From: Gilvimarinus sp. 2_MG-2023
GTDB taxonomy: Bacteria; Pseudomonadota; Gammaproteobacteria; Pseudomonadales; Cellvibrionaceae
Length of the DNA: 64,000 nucleotides
Direction of reading: 5' to 3'
Assembly: GCF_030547685.1 (NCBI RefSeq)
Contig: NZ_JAUOQM010000003.1
Coordinates: forward strand, 1-64,000
Shown: in pieces, positions 50,686 through 59,503 of the stretch
Numbering within the stretch: the stretch's first letter is position 1
Layout: each line of letters begins with the position of its first letter
Program-made: the position numbers and the translations under genes
The notes under the pieces: generated by a model
Told to the model about the DNA's origin: nothing
Databases searched by the model: none
The model's input: the letters and a program-made list of their open reading frames with translations, nothing else

Positions 50686-51810
50686 ATGATAAAACTTCAC
50701 CTCCCCGGTAAATTTGGCTTATTGACCCTGCTGCTGGTTGGGTGCACCAGCCATGAGCCGGTCTATCGACCCGTATCGACCGCTGGCTTCGAGCAGAACC
50801 TCGCGTTGTGGCAAACACGCGCACAATCGCCCAACGCGCCTAAAAAGCGTTACGCCGCCGACAATATCTTGGCCGTTGCAGACAACCTCCTGTTGATGCA
50901 GCGAAACAACGGCGGCTGGCCCAGCGGACAACACCCGTTTCGCCCCATCAGTGATGCCGAGCGTCTGCAGTACCTGAAAGATCAGAACGCCAAAGATGCC
51001 AGCTTTCGTCACCACAATATCTTTCCCCAAATTTTTTATCTGTCCAATGTATATTTGCAAACCGGCGATGTGCGCTATCGCAACGCGGCCCGCAAGGCAC
51101 TGAAGTTGGTGTTGGCTTCACAGATCTATAATGGCGGTTGGACCGCTCAGGCCATCCGACAGACACAAACCGATGATTTGACCGCAGTTGATCTTGCGGT
51201 CACTTTGGGTGCGTTACAGTTTTTGCGCAAAATAGCCGCCGGTGAAATACCTTATGGATATATCCATTTCGGGATGCGTAAACAGGCGGCTGATGCGGTG
51301 CGAAAAGGCGATGAACTATTGCTGCGCTTGCAACAGGCCTACGACAGTCGCTTAACCCTTTGGGCGTCACACTATTCGGTAAACAATTCACGACCTATTG
51401 CCGGCGACAATGCCGTGCCTCTCGCGTTAAACGTACCGCTCAGTGTGCGCATTGTCGATTATCTAATGGCCGTGCAGCGTCCGCCAGGTGAGGTAGTGCG
51501 CTCGGTACAAGGAGCTTTGGGGTGGCTAGAGGCGCACAGTCTTCAACGCTGGCTAGCGCGTCAACCAGCGCCACAGAGCGTTGGGCAAAACAGTGTAGAG
51601 CGGTCGCCTGAGCGTGGAGTATGGGCAAAGTATTACGACATCGACACTTCAGCGCCGCTGATGGATGGCGCTGAGGGCAGCGCTAATACTCGATGGTTTG
51701 ATCCGTCATCGGCGACCGGAGATTGGCCATACGACCTGCTGAAAGAGCGGGCCGAGCGCTGGCGCCAACGTGTGACCCACAGCTCCCCAGTCAGCTCAGC
51801 CAAGCCCTAA
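50686..51810 (+). CDS. Pectate lyase-like lipoprotein (PL10-related)
   Basis: A 374-residue lipoprotein (LLTLLLVGC, Cys20). The alpha/alpha-toroid pattern of PL10 is visible: NLLLMQRNNGGWP, IFYLSNVYLQTGDVRYRNAARKALKLVLASQIYNGGW, LWASHY, and a C-terminal GVWAKYYDIDTSAPLMDG. However, several positions normally conserved in PL10 enzymes differ: the TIDN-type calcium/substrate segment reads SFRHHNIF, and the SLSGxES block reads as LNVPLSVRI. It may therefore have a changed substrate or be catalytically weak. The context, next to a diguanylate cyclase and near other glycan genes, fits surface polysaccharide breakdown. The ATG at 50686 lacks a good ribosome site. Confidence 0.7.
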   Translation: MIKLHLPGKFGLLTLLLVGCTSHEPVYRPVSTAGFEQNLALWQTRAQSPNAPKKRYAADNILAVADNLLLMQRNNGGWPSGQHPFRPISDAERLQYLKDQNAKDASFRHHNIFPQIFYLSNVYLQTGDVRYRNAARKALKLVLASQIYNGGWTAQAIRQTQTDDLTAVDLAVTLGALQFLRKIAAGEIPYGYIHFGMRKQAADAVRKGDELLLRLQQAYDSRLTLWASHYSVNNSRPIAGDNAVPLALNVPLSVRIVDYLMAVQRPPGEVVRSVQGALGWLEAHSLQRWLARQPAPQSVGQNSVERSPERGVWAKYYDIDTSAPLMDGAEGSANTRWFDPSSATGDWPYDLLKERAERWRQRVTHSSPVSSAKP

Positions 51811-51813
51811 AAG

Positions 51814-52569
51814 TCAGTCTTTACGGGGTTGGGTGGGGCTATAAATGCCGTCCTTACGCGCCAGAGGCAGACTGGCAATAGTGCTTTCGGTCCACTGTTT
51901 TACTTGTTCAGTTAGAACTTTTCGGTCAGCATTTTCCGTTGAAAGTGCCTCGCCGATCACCACCGTGATAGTGCCGGGGTATTTAAGGAAGTGTTTATGT
52001 GGCCAACACTCAGCTCCATTGTGGGCAACTGGAACAATTGATACTTGAGCGGCACAGGCTATATCGGCACCGCTGCGATAGTAAGTTCCGACCTCGCCCA
52101 AAGGCATGCGTGTTCCCTCGGGAAAGATCAAAACACTAATGCCTTCCTCTAGCCGCTCTATGCCCTTTGTTTTAACGTCTCGTAGTGCCTGAATACGGTT
52201 AGAGCGGTCGATGGCGATCGGCTTTAAGGCCGCTAGCCCCCAACCAAAAAACGGAATACGCATTAATTCTTTTTTTAATATGGTACTGATAGGGGCCATA
52301 TAGTGTTGTAAAAAAAGCGTTTCCCAGGTGCTTTGGTGTTTAGCCATAACGACCACTGGGTGTTCATCACTTGTGCGCTGGTCAATCACGCGAACACGAA
52401 TGCGACAGGTCAACTGCAGCCAGAACATGACAAAACAGTTCCACAGGGTAATTACCCGCCAGCGCCGTTGATAGGGCAGTAGGGGCCAGATTAAGACACT
52501 CAAAGTACCGGCGATAATGCCGGTAAGGTAGTAGCCGGTATTGAAAAGCAAAGTTCGTAAATAGAGCAA
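51814..52569 (-). CDS. plsC: 1-acyl-sn-glycerol-3-phosphate acyltransferase family protein
   Basis: Adds the second acyl chain in phosphatidic acid synthesis. The 251 residues have an N-terminal hydrophobic hairpin and acyltransferase block I as H78-QSTW-E83, with Glu in place of the common Asp, which is normal for the Pseudomonas branch. Block III is FPEGTR at 149-154 and block IV is VPVAHNGAE. Translation starts at TTG (52567-52569) behind AAGGA. It follows gmhB by 20 bases, the same pair order as beside gyrB in Pseudomonas. Confidence 0.93.
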   Translation of the reverse strand: MLYLRTLLFNTGYYLTGIIAGTLSVLIWPLLPYQRRWRVITLWNCFVMFWLQLTCRIRVRVIDQRTSDEHPVVVMAKHQSTWETLFLQHYMAPISTILKKELMRIPFFGWGLAALKPIAIDRSNRIQALRDVKTKGIERLEEGISVLIFPEGTRMPLGEVGTYYRSGADIACAAQVSIVPVAHNGAECWPHKHFLKYPGTITVVIGEALSTENADRKVLTEQVKQWTESTIASLPLARKDGIYSPTQPRKD

Positions 52570-52589
52570 CAGGGGGTTCCTTGTAGCGA

Positions 52590-53150
52590 TTAAGCCAGAA
52601 GCGAATCGACAACGGCCTTGAGGTCAGCAAAAACATCGACCGGGCTGTCGTTAAGTCGACGAGCACCTTCCGCTTCGCCGGAAAGTTCGGTTAACGTTTG
52701 TTCGCCATTGCCTGTTAAGACCAAACACAATCGACAGCCTTTAGTTTGCCCGGCTTGTAAGTCGCGCAAACTGTCGCCGACTAAGATGGCATCTTGTGCA
52801 CTGACATTAAACTCAGCTTCGATAGCATCGATTAGCCCTGGCATGGGTTTGCGACATTTACATTGATCATCCGGGCCGTGCGGGCAATAAAAAATGGCCG
52901 CCAGTTGACCGCCAGCGTCTTCGACCAGTTCGGTCAGTTTGGCGTGCATGGCTTCAAGGTCATCTAAATCAAATGAGCCGCGAGCTAAGCCCGGTTGATT
53001 GGTTGCCACCACTACGGTGTAACCGGCATTACCGAGCCGGGCGATGGCCTCAATACTGCCGTCAATCGGCTGCCAATCATTCGCCGAGCGAACATGGTTG
53101 TCGCGGGTATGGTTGATAACACCATCCCGGTCGAGTATCGCCAGCTTCAT
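52590..53150 (-). CDS. gmhB: D-glycero-beta-D-manno-heptose 1,7-bisphosphate 7-phosphatase
   Basis: HAD-family phosphatase in the ADP-heptose pathway for the LPS inner core. The 186 residues start MKLAILDRDGVIN, with D7 the nucleophile and D9 the general acid/base. The zinc-binding cluster characteristic of GmhB is C89-P-H91-G-PDDQ-C97-K-C99. VGDSLRDLQAG is the HAD motif IV. It lies 6 bases after glyS, so it belongs to the glyQ-glyS-gmhB-plsC operon. Confidence 0.95.
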   Translation of the reverse strand: MKLAILDRDGVINHTRDNHVRSANDWQPIDGSIEAIARLGNAGYTVVVATNQPGLARGSFDLDDLEAMHAKLTELVEDAGGQLAAIFYCPHGPDDQCKCRKPMPGLIDAIEAEFNVSAQDAILVGDSLRDLQAGQTKGCRLCLVLTGNGEQTLTELSGEAEGARRLNDSPVDVFADLKAVVDSLLA

Positions 53151-53156
53151 GGGTGA

Positions 53157-55235
53157 CTATCCTTTAGTCGGCGCAAGCAGAGAGATATCAGCCACTTGCA
53201 AAAATAGGCCGCGCAACTGATTGAGCAGTGCCAGGCGATTGTTTTTCAGGGCCTCGTCTTCTGCCATCACCATAACTTGGTCGAAAAAGTTATCCACCGG
53301 CTCGCGCAAACTGGCCAGTTCGGCCAAGGCGTCGGCATAGCGACGTTCTTGATACAAAGGCGCTACTGAATTTGCCTTGCTGGCTACCGCTTCGGCCAAT
53401 ACTTTTTCAGCGTTTTCATGCAGTAAGTCGTTGTTAACCGAACCGCTGGGTTCGCCATCTAGCTTGCTTAGAATATTCGATACCCGTTTATTGGCGGCAG
53501 CCAGTGCTTCGGCCTCACTCATACGGGCAAATGCATCCACCGCTAAAACGCGCGCGTTAATATCCAGTGGATGACTAATGCCTTTGGCCGCTACGGCGAG
53601 ATAAATCTCAGTGGCAATGGCGTCTTCTTCGTACCAGGCGCGAAAACGCTCGAGCATATAAGCTAGCGATTCGGCGACGGTTTCATCGGGCTTCGCGATA
53701 TTACTACCGTGGCCGGCGACGGCGGTTTGCAATAAGGTCTTAAGATCGAGGTTGATACCCTGTTCTACCATCAGGCGCAAAGCGCCGAGGCTGGCGCGGC
53801 GCAAACCGAATGGATCTTTGGAGCCGGTGGGTTTTTGACCAATGCCAAAAATGCCGACGATGGTATCGAGCCGGTCGGCCAGTGCGATCAGCGTACCCGT
53901 GGTGGTTTCTGGCAGCTTGTCGCCGGCGTATTTAGGTAAATACTGTTCGGTTAAGGCCTGGGCAACTTCTGGGTCTTCGCCGTCATTTAGCGCGTAGTAA
54001 TAACCGGCAATGCCCTGCATTTTGTCGAACTCCAGCACCATTTCGGTCACCAGATCCGCCTTGCTAAGCTCTCCGGCGCGGGTCGCTTTGGTGGCGTCGG
54101 CGCCAACATCCTGAGCAATCGCCGCCGCGAGGCTGGCAATGCGTTCGGTTTTCTCGTAAATGCTGCCGAGCTTGGCTTGAAAAACAATCGTTTTTAAACG
54201 CTCGCGCTGAGTCGCTAAAGGTGTTTTCTTATCGGTTTCGAAAAAGAATGCGGCATCGGAAAGGCGAGGGCGAATAACGCGCTCGTTACCGTCGATCACT
54301 TGTGCGGGATCTTTCGATTCGATATTGGCCAAGGTAATAAAGTTGGGCTTGAGTTCGCCGTCGGCGTCGACCACATGGAAATATTTTTGGTGCTCGGCCA
54401 TAGAGGAAATCAAGGCCTCGGCGGGCACTTGTAAAAAGCGCTCTTCAAACTTACCCGTTAGGGCCACAGGCCATTCCACCAGAGCGGTCACTTCATCCAA
54501 CAGGCCTTCTTCAATGACAGCGGTGCCGCCAATTTGACTGGCCTGGTGGTTGACCTGCTCAATAATCAGCGAGCGTCGCTCAGCCATATCGACCAATACA
54601 TAAGCGCTGCGCAGCGTTTCTACATAATCGCTGGCACTGTTAAAGCTAATCGGTTGGTTGTGGTGAAAGCGGTGTCCGCGTGATTCGCGCCCAGCGGTTA
54701 AGCCGAGAATAGTGGCATCCACAACGTCATTGCCGTACACCATCACTAGCCAGTGTACAGGCCGGACAAATTCAGTGCGACTGGCACCCCAGCGCATACG
54801 TTTGGGGATGGGTAATTTGGCTAAGGCGTCGTTAAATATGTCGGCCAACAGTGCGGTTGCCTGTTCGCCACCGGCCTGTTGGCGGGCCACTAGCTTGTCG
54901 GCTTTACCGTCATTTTCAGTGCTTAAGTCACCGACACTCAAACCATTTTTGCCAGCAAAGGCCTCGGCGGCTTTGGTGGGGTTACCGTCAGCGTCAAAAG
55001 CGATTTTAGCTGGTGGGCCCCAAACGGTGACTTCTTTGACTGGAGTGGTAGGGGCTAAACCTTTAATAATGATGGCTAAGCGGCGTGGTGCGGCGTAGCT
55101 TTCTATATCGGTGTATTCTAAGCCCGCCTTCTGTAAGCCCTCTTGGGCTCCAGCGGCGAGCGCCTTGAGCAGAGACTTAAGTGCAACGGGGGGCAGTTCT
55201 TCGGTGCCCAGTTCAAACAAAAAATCGGCAGACAT
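53157..55235 (-). CDS. glyS: Glycyl-tRNA synthetase beta subunit
   Basis: Large subunit of the alpha2beta2 bacterial glycyl-tRNA synthetase; binds tRNA-Gly. The 692 residues begin SADFLFELGTEELPPVAL, the family signature, and contain AEHQKYFHV and the HD-type region, with a C-terminal anticodon-binding DALR-like domain (FDQVMVMAEDEALKNNRLALL). It starts 3 bases after the glyQ stop. Confidence 0.98.
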   Translation of the reverse strand: MSADFLFELGTEELPPVALKSLLKALAAGAQEGLQKAGLEYTDIESYAAPRRLAIIIKGLAPTTPVKEVTVWGPPAKIAFDADGNPTKAAEAFAGKNGLSVGDLSTENDGKADKLVARQQAGGEQATALLADIFNDALAKLPIPKRMRWGASRTEFVRPVHWLVMVYGNDVVDATILGLTAGRESRGHRFHHNQPISFNSASDYVETLRSAYVLVDMAERRSLIIEQVNHQASQIGGTAVIEEGLLDEVTALVEWPVALTGKFEERFLQVPAEALISSMAEHQKYFHVVDADGELKPNFITLANIESKDPAQVIDGNERVIRPRLSDAAFFFETDKKTPLATQRERLKTIVFQAKLGSIYEKTERIASLAAAIAQDVGADATKATRAGELSKADLVTEMVLEFDKMQGIAGYYYALNDGEDPEVAQALTEQYLPKYAGDKLPETTTGTLIALADRLDTIVGIFGIGQKPTGSKDPFGLRRASLGALRLMVEQGINLDLKTLLQTAVAGHGSNIAKPDETVAESLAYMLERFRAWYEEDAIATEIYLAVAAKGISHPLDINARVLAVDAFARMSEAEALAAANKRVSNILSKLDGEPSGSVNNDLLHENAEKVLAEAVASKANSVAPLYQERRYADALAELASLREPVDNFFDQVMVMAEDEALKNNRLALLNQLRGLFLQVADISLLAPTKG

Positions 55236-55238
55236 GGC

Positions 55239-56186
55239 TTATTTCTCCTCCGCGGCGAGCACTTCCTGGCGTAATGATTCCTTCGCCAGCGGGAAGCCTA
55301 GTTGTTTGCGTGCCTCATAATAGGCTTGAGCGACCGCTCGGGCCAGAGTGCGCACGCGTAAGATAAAGCGTTGACGCTCGGTCACTGAAATTGCATGACG
55401 GGCATCGAGCAGGTTAAACGCGTGAGAGGCTTTCATCACCATCTCATACGCGGGAAGGGGGAGGCCGGCCTCGACTAAGCGCTGGCTTTCGCGTTCGCAG
55501 ACATCGAAGGTGTGAAATAAAAACTCCACATCGGCTTGTTCAAAGTTGTAAGTGGACATCTCGACTTCGTTTTGATGGAAAACATCGCCGTAAGTCACTT
55601 TGTCCCCAGTTGGGCTGATGGTCCAGACCAGATCGTAAATAGAGTCGACGCCTTGCAGGTACATAGCAATACGCTCAAGCCCGTAGGTGATTTCACCGGT
55701 CACCGGATAGCACTCAATGCCACCGACTTGCTGGAAGTAAGTAAATTGGGTGACTTCCATACCGTTGAGCCATACTTCCCAGCCTAGGCCCCATGCCCCT
55801 AACGTTGGCGATTCCCAGTTGTCTTCAACAAAACGGACGTCGTGTACCAGAGTATCAATGCCCAGTTCACGCAGTGACTCTAAATAGAGCTCCTGAATAT
55901 TGTCGGGGGAAGGTTTCAACACTACCTGAAACTGATAGTAGTGTTGCAAGCGGTTGGGATTTTCCCCGTAGCGGCCGTCGGTCGGACGGCGGCAGGGTTG
56001 CACATAGGCGCTGTTCCAGGTCTCGGGCCCGATGGCGCGCAGGAAGGTGGCGGGGTGGAAGGTACCGGCACCCACCTCCATATCGAGTGGCTGTAAAACG
56101 ACACAGCCCTGGCGAGCCCAGTATTCCTGTAGGGCGAGAATCAGCCCTTGAAATGTACTTACATCGGCTTGGGATCTTTCGGACAC
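55239..56186 (-). CDS. glyQ: Glycyl-tRNA synthetase alpha subunit
   Basis: Catalytic subunit of the tetrameric glycyl-tRNA synthetase. With GTG at 56184-56186 the protein is 315 residues; GGAG lies at good spacing and the N-terminus then leads straight into the family block [35 protein letters not shown]. Motifs [28 protein letters not shown] and [12 protein letters not shown] are intact. An in-frame ATG 20 codons upstream would add residues unlike the family. Confidence 0.97.
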   Translation of the reverse strand: MSERSQADVSTFQGLILALQEYWARQGCVVLQPLDMEVGAGTFHPATFLRAIGPETWNSAYVQPCRRPTDGRYGENPNRLQHYYQFQVVLKPSPDNIQELYLESLRELGIDTLVHDVRFVEDNWESPTLGAWGLGWEVWLNGMEVTQFTYFQQVGGIECYPVTGEITYGLERIAMYLQGVDSIYDLVWTISPTGDKVTYGDVFHQNEVEMSTYNFEQADVEFLFHTFDVCERESQRLVEAGLPLPAYEMVMKASHAFNLLDARHAISVTERQRFILRVRTLARAVAQAYYEARKQLGFPLAKESLRQEVLAAEEK

Positions 56187-56254
56187 AAGGTTTCTCCGGA
56201 TTTTGCGGTTGCAGGCCGCGTCATTTCGCGACTCTCGGGGTATCAAAGGGGCGA

Positions 56255-56283
56255 ATTATAGCGTCAGAGAGTGTCTATTGGTA
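56255..56283 (-). promoter_or_regulatory. Possible promoter of the glyQ-glyS-gmhB-plsC operon
   Basis: On the minus strand a perfect TATAAT (56255-56260) lies 17 bases after TACCAA (56278-56283), a poor -35. It is about 70 bases before the glyQ GTG. Confidence 0.5.
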
Positions 56284-56383
56284 TGGCGAGAGGCGAATCA
56301 ATGGACAAAGTGTGGCCGACACCTTTCCGCTGGCGGATAAATTCCGGTAAGCTTCACGTCTTTTGCAAGATTGAGGGTATATC

Positions 56384-57253
56384 TTGAAGCAGCGTTTGAT
56401 ACTCTTAGTGCTGAAAGGGGTGGGCCGGTTGCCACTGGGGGCCGCCCGCTGCTTGGGTGCGTTTATCGGTTGGATGCTGTACAAAACCAATGCGCGTGCT
56501 GCGCGGATCACTAAAACCAATATCGCACTGTGTTACACCGGGTTGCCACAGGCGGAGCGCGACCAACTTGCGCGCCAAAGCCTGATCGAAACCGGGCGCA
56601 CAGGGGTTGAAATTCCTGTGTTGTGGCGGCGCAAAGAGTCCTGGTTGCGCCAGCATGCGCTGGAGTACGAAGGCGTTGAGCTCATTCGTCGCGCTCGTGA
56701 GGCGGGTAAGGGCATCATTATTTTGACGCCCCACCTAGGAAATTGGGAGTTGTTGGCCGCCACGCTGACATTACACGGTAAAATTACATTTCTTTATCAG
56801 CCGCCTAAGAACTCAGAGCTAGAAAAGTATGTAGTGGCCGCTCGCAAGCGCAGCCAGGTTGAGCTGGCACCCACTAACCGGCGTGGCGTTAGTATGCTGA
56901 TAAAAGCACTGAAAGCCGGCGAGATGATCGGGATATTGCCCGATCAGGTGCCAGATAAAGGCTATGGCGGGGTCGAAGCCCCCTTTTTTGGTGAGTCGGC
57001 ACTGTCCATGACCCTGGTTCACAACCTTCTGCAACGCACCGAGTGTGAAGTGTTAATGTGTTACGCCTTGCGTGTGGCGGGAGGCTTTAAGGTGGTGATG
57101 GCTCCCTGTGAGCCCGATATCCGCCACTCGGATGTGCTCATTGGGGTTACCGCTTTGAACAAATCGGTTGAAAACTGTGTCCAGCGAGCTCCGGCCCAGT
57201 ACCAATGGGAATATAAACGATTCAAACGGCGTAGCGAAGGCGCACCCTATTAG
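56384..57253 (+). CDS. LpxL/HtrB-type lysophospholipid acyltransferase
   Basis: Family of late acyltransferases that add secondary fatty acids to lipid A, or related lipid acyltransferases. The 289 residues have the catalytic HX4E box as H117-LGNW-E122 (TPHLGNWELLA), an N-terminal hydrophobic segment, ITKTNIALCYTGLP, and the later blocks GILPDQVPDKGYGGVEAPFFG and QYQWEYKRFK(R)R. Translation starts at TTG (56384) behind GAGGG. It lies at the place of PA0011 in Pseudomonas. Which acyl group it transfers cannot be told. Confidence 0.92.
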   Translation: MKQRLILLVLKGVGRLPLGAARCLGAFIGWMLYKTNARAARITKTNIALCYTGLPQAERDQLARQSLIETGRTGVEIPVLWRRKESWLRQHALEYEGVELIRRAREAGKGIIILTPHLGNWELLAATLTLHGKITFLYQPPKNSELEKYVVAARKRSQVELAPTNRRGVSMLIKALKAGEMIGILPDQVPDKGYGGVEAPFFGESALSMTLVHNLLQRTECEVLMCYALRVAGGFKVVMAPCEPDIRHSDVLIGVTALNKSVENCVQRAPAQYQWEYKRFKRRSEGAPY

Positions 57254-57266
57254 AGGTAAGGATAAG

Positions 57267-57983
57267 ATGGCAATGACTCGCTATTTATGGGTTGCAGTCC
57301 TATTGATTTTGTCAGGTTGCAGCCAGTCGCAGTATAAGCTGGTGGGGGTGGACGACCTCGCCGAGCTACAATCCTGTGCGGTAACAGCCGATAATCACCA
57401 CCATTTGTTGCTTGAGCAGCAGTTGGAATTAAAGCAAGGAGTGAATGAGCTAATTAGTGAGATTGAGCGTTCGCGTGCCGAAGTAACCGCACTCAACCCC
57501 AACCCACAAGAGTGCCTTAATTATAGCGCCCAGACACAATCAACCGTCGTCGAATCGGTAACGGTCGACGATGTGGCGAAACAACTAGTCGGCGCCAATG
57601 AGACGGTTCACTTCGAAGAGTTAAACATAGCACTAGCGGCTCGAATAGACACTGGAGCCATGATATCTACCATTCAAGTACGCGACATACAAACCTTTGA
57701 GCGCAATGGAGAAAGCTGGGTGCGCTTTAGCATCAATGAGGCTCCCGCCTTTGAAAAGAAAATGCTGCGCTATTCCCAGATACAAGGCCAGCGAGAAAAC
57801 AAGCGCCCTGTTATCCAATTGCGTTTTTCCTTGGGGCGCGTCACCCAATTGGCGGAGTTTGCTCTGGCCGACACAGCGTTCCCGGGCAACCCGGTTAGGG
57901 TGGGGCGCATGGCTCTGCGCGATGTGATGGTAGTGGATGTCAGTCGCGATCATATTGCTTCAACCACGGATAACACACCATGA
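57267..57983 (+). CDS. Retropepsin-like aspartyl protease lipoprotein (PF05618-type)
   Basis: A 238-residue lipoprotein: MAMTRYLWVAVLLILSGC with Cys18. A helical, possibly coiled-coil stretch (about 45-75) is followed by a domain of the family annotated as 'ATP-dependent zinc protease', which is really a retropepsin fold. The flap-and-catalytic segment ALAARIDTGAMISTIQV carries D128-T-G-A131, and VIQLRFSLGRVTQLAEFALAD, then GRMALRDVMVVDVSR, complete it. No zinc motif is seen. The ATG at 57267 has AAGGATAAG upstream. Its stop overlaps the next start (ATGA), so the three genes form one coupled operon. It may cleave a periplasmic peptide made or modified by the system. Confidence 0.85.
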   Translation: MAMTRYLWVAVLLILSGCSQSQYKLVGVDDLAELQSCAVTADNHHHLLLEQQLELKQGVNELISEIERSRAEVTALNPNPQECLNYSAQTQSTVVESVTVDDVAKQLVGANETVHFEELNIALAARIDTGAMISTIQVRDIQTFERNGESWVRFSINEAPAFEKKMLRYSQIQGQRENKRPVIQLRFSLGRVTQLAEFALADTAFPGNPVRVGRMALRDVMVVDVSRDHIASTTDNTP

Positions 57984-59503
57984 ACCGGGGAAAAATACCC
58001 TTTTATTTGTTGATTACTGTACTGATTGGTACCGGTTTAACCACCGCTTGGTTAAGACACACCACCACGGAAGTTCCTTTAATACCCGGTGAGCAAAAAC
58101 CCGTTTGGTTAATTGAAGGGCGAGTGGATTTTTATGCCGACGGCGGAGCGGTAACTGTCAATCTTGATTTACCCGACCAGGCACCCGGCTTTCGTTTAAT
58201 TAGAGAGCAGGCGGCAAGCCCAGGCTATGGTTTTGCCGTACTCGAGGACCAAAACAATCGCCGCGCTGAGTGGACCAAGCGCGAGGCCGTCGGCTTACAA
58301 ACGCTTTACTACAACGCTCAATATATCCCCGTGGATAGCAGGCCTATTGAGGTGGACATTGAGCCCGAGCTGCAAACCGTTTTTTGGAGTGAGCCCCAGT
58401 CGACCGCAGCGCGAGAACTATTGCGCGGCGCTAAAGCGCGCTCGAGCAATCCTGCCAGCACCGCGCGTGAGTTAATTAAACTGCTTAACCCCAGCACTGC
58501 CGATCAAAATGCCGAATTACTACTGACTAAAGAGTTTAGTCGGGCCGAGTTATTGGTGAAGCTACTTAACCAAGCCGATGTTCCCGCGCGCAAAGTAATG
58601 GCGTTAAAACTTGAAGATGCGCGGCGCCGGCAGGTATTACAACCCATGGTAGAGTTGTTTGATGATGGTCACTGGCTTTTAATCGACTCAATGACCGGTG
58701 AGCAGGGATTGCCGCAAAATTTACTACTTTGGTCGCGTGGTGAAGCCGCGCAGCTTGATGTATTAGGTGGTCAAAATTCGCGCCTAACCTTCTCCATGAT
58801 ACGTCAGACCGTTCCTGCATTAGCGCTGTCGCAAGTTCAATTTACCGATAATTTATTTAGCATGCTAGGTGTTTACAGTCTGCCGATTGAAGAGCAGAGC
58901 ATGTTTAAAATGCTCTTCCTATTGCCACTGGGTGCCATGGTGGTGGTGTTTATGCGGGTGATGATTGGTTTAAAAACCGCCGGCACATTTATGCCGATTT
59001 TAATATCCTTGGCATTTTTACAGACCTCGCTGATTCCGGGCTTGGTTAGTTTTATTTTAATTGTCGGCTTGGGCTTATTGCTGCGCAGTTATTTGTCATA
59101 CCTTAATTTATTATTGGTAGCTCGGATCGCCACGTTAATTGTGTTGGTTATCTTTTTGATCTCTATTTTAAGTTTGGTGGGGTATCAACTGGGTTTCAAT
59201 GCCGGCATCACCATAACCTTCTTCCCCATGATTATTATCGCCTGGACCATTGAACGCATGAGCATTCTGTGGGAAGAAGAAGGGCCACACGAAGTATTGA
59301 TTCAAGGCGGGGGCAGCTTACTGGTCGCCGTGATTGCCTATTTATTAATGAACGTGCAATTGATTAGCCATTTAAGTTTTAATTTTCCCGAACTTAATTT
59401 AGTCATACTGGCGTTGATATTAATGATGGGGCAGTACACAGGTTATAAATTATCCGAGTTACATCGCTTTCGTTCCATGAGTCATGTCACCGATGCTGAT
59501 TAG
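57980..59503 (+). CDS. Inactive transglutaminase-like protein with C-terminal 7TM domain
   Basis: A 507-residue membrane protein. One N-terminal helix (about 7-24), a periplasmic region of about 280 residues with a transglutaminase-like fold (about 150-280; DDGHWLLIDSMTG keeps His231 and Asp236), then about seven membrane helices from 309 to 490. No cysteine occurs anywhere in the protein, so the transglutaminase nucleophile is missing and the domain is probably a binding module. Families PF14400/PF14402 describe this architecture and are known to be encoded with an ATP-grasp ligase and the retropepsin-like protein. It overlaps the neighbours on both sides. Confidence 0.85.
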   Translation: MNRGKIPFYLLITVLIGTGLTTAWLRHTTTEVPLIPGEQKPVWLIEGRVDFYADGGAVTVNLDLPDQAPGFRLIREQAASPGYGFAVLEDQNNRRAEWTKREAVGLQTLYYNAQYIPVDSRPIEVDIEPELQTVFWSEPQSTAARELLRGAKARSSNPASTARELIKLLNPSTADQNAELLLTKEFSRAELLVKLLNQADVPARKVMALKLEDARRRQVLQPMVELFDDGHWLLIDSMTGEQGLPQNLLLWSRGEAAQLDVLGGQNSRLTFSMIRQTVPALALSQVQFTDNLFSMLGVYSLPIEEQSMFKMLFLLPLGAMVVVFMRVMIGLKTAGTFMPILISLAFLQTSLIPGLVSFILIVGLGLLLRSYLSYLNLLLVARIATLIVLVIFLISILSLVGYQLGFNAGITITFFPMIIIAWTIERMSILWEEEGPHEVLIQGGGSLLVAVIAYLLMNVQLISHLSFNFPELNLVILALILMMGQYTGYKLSELHRFRSMSHVTDAD

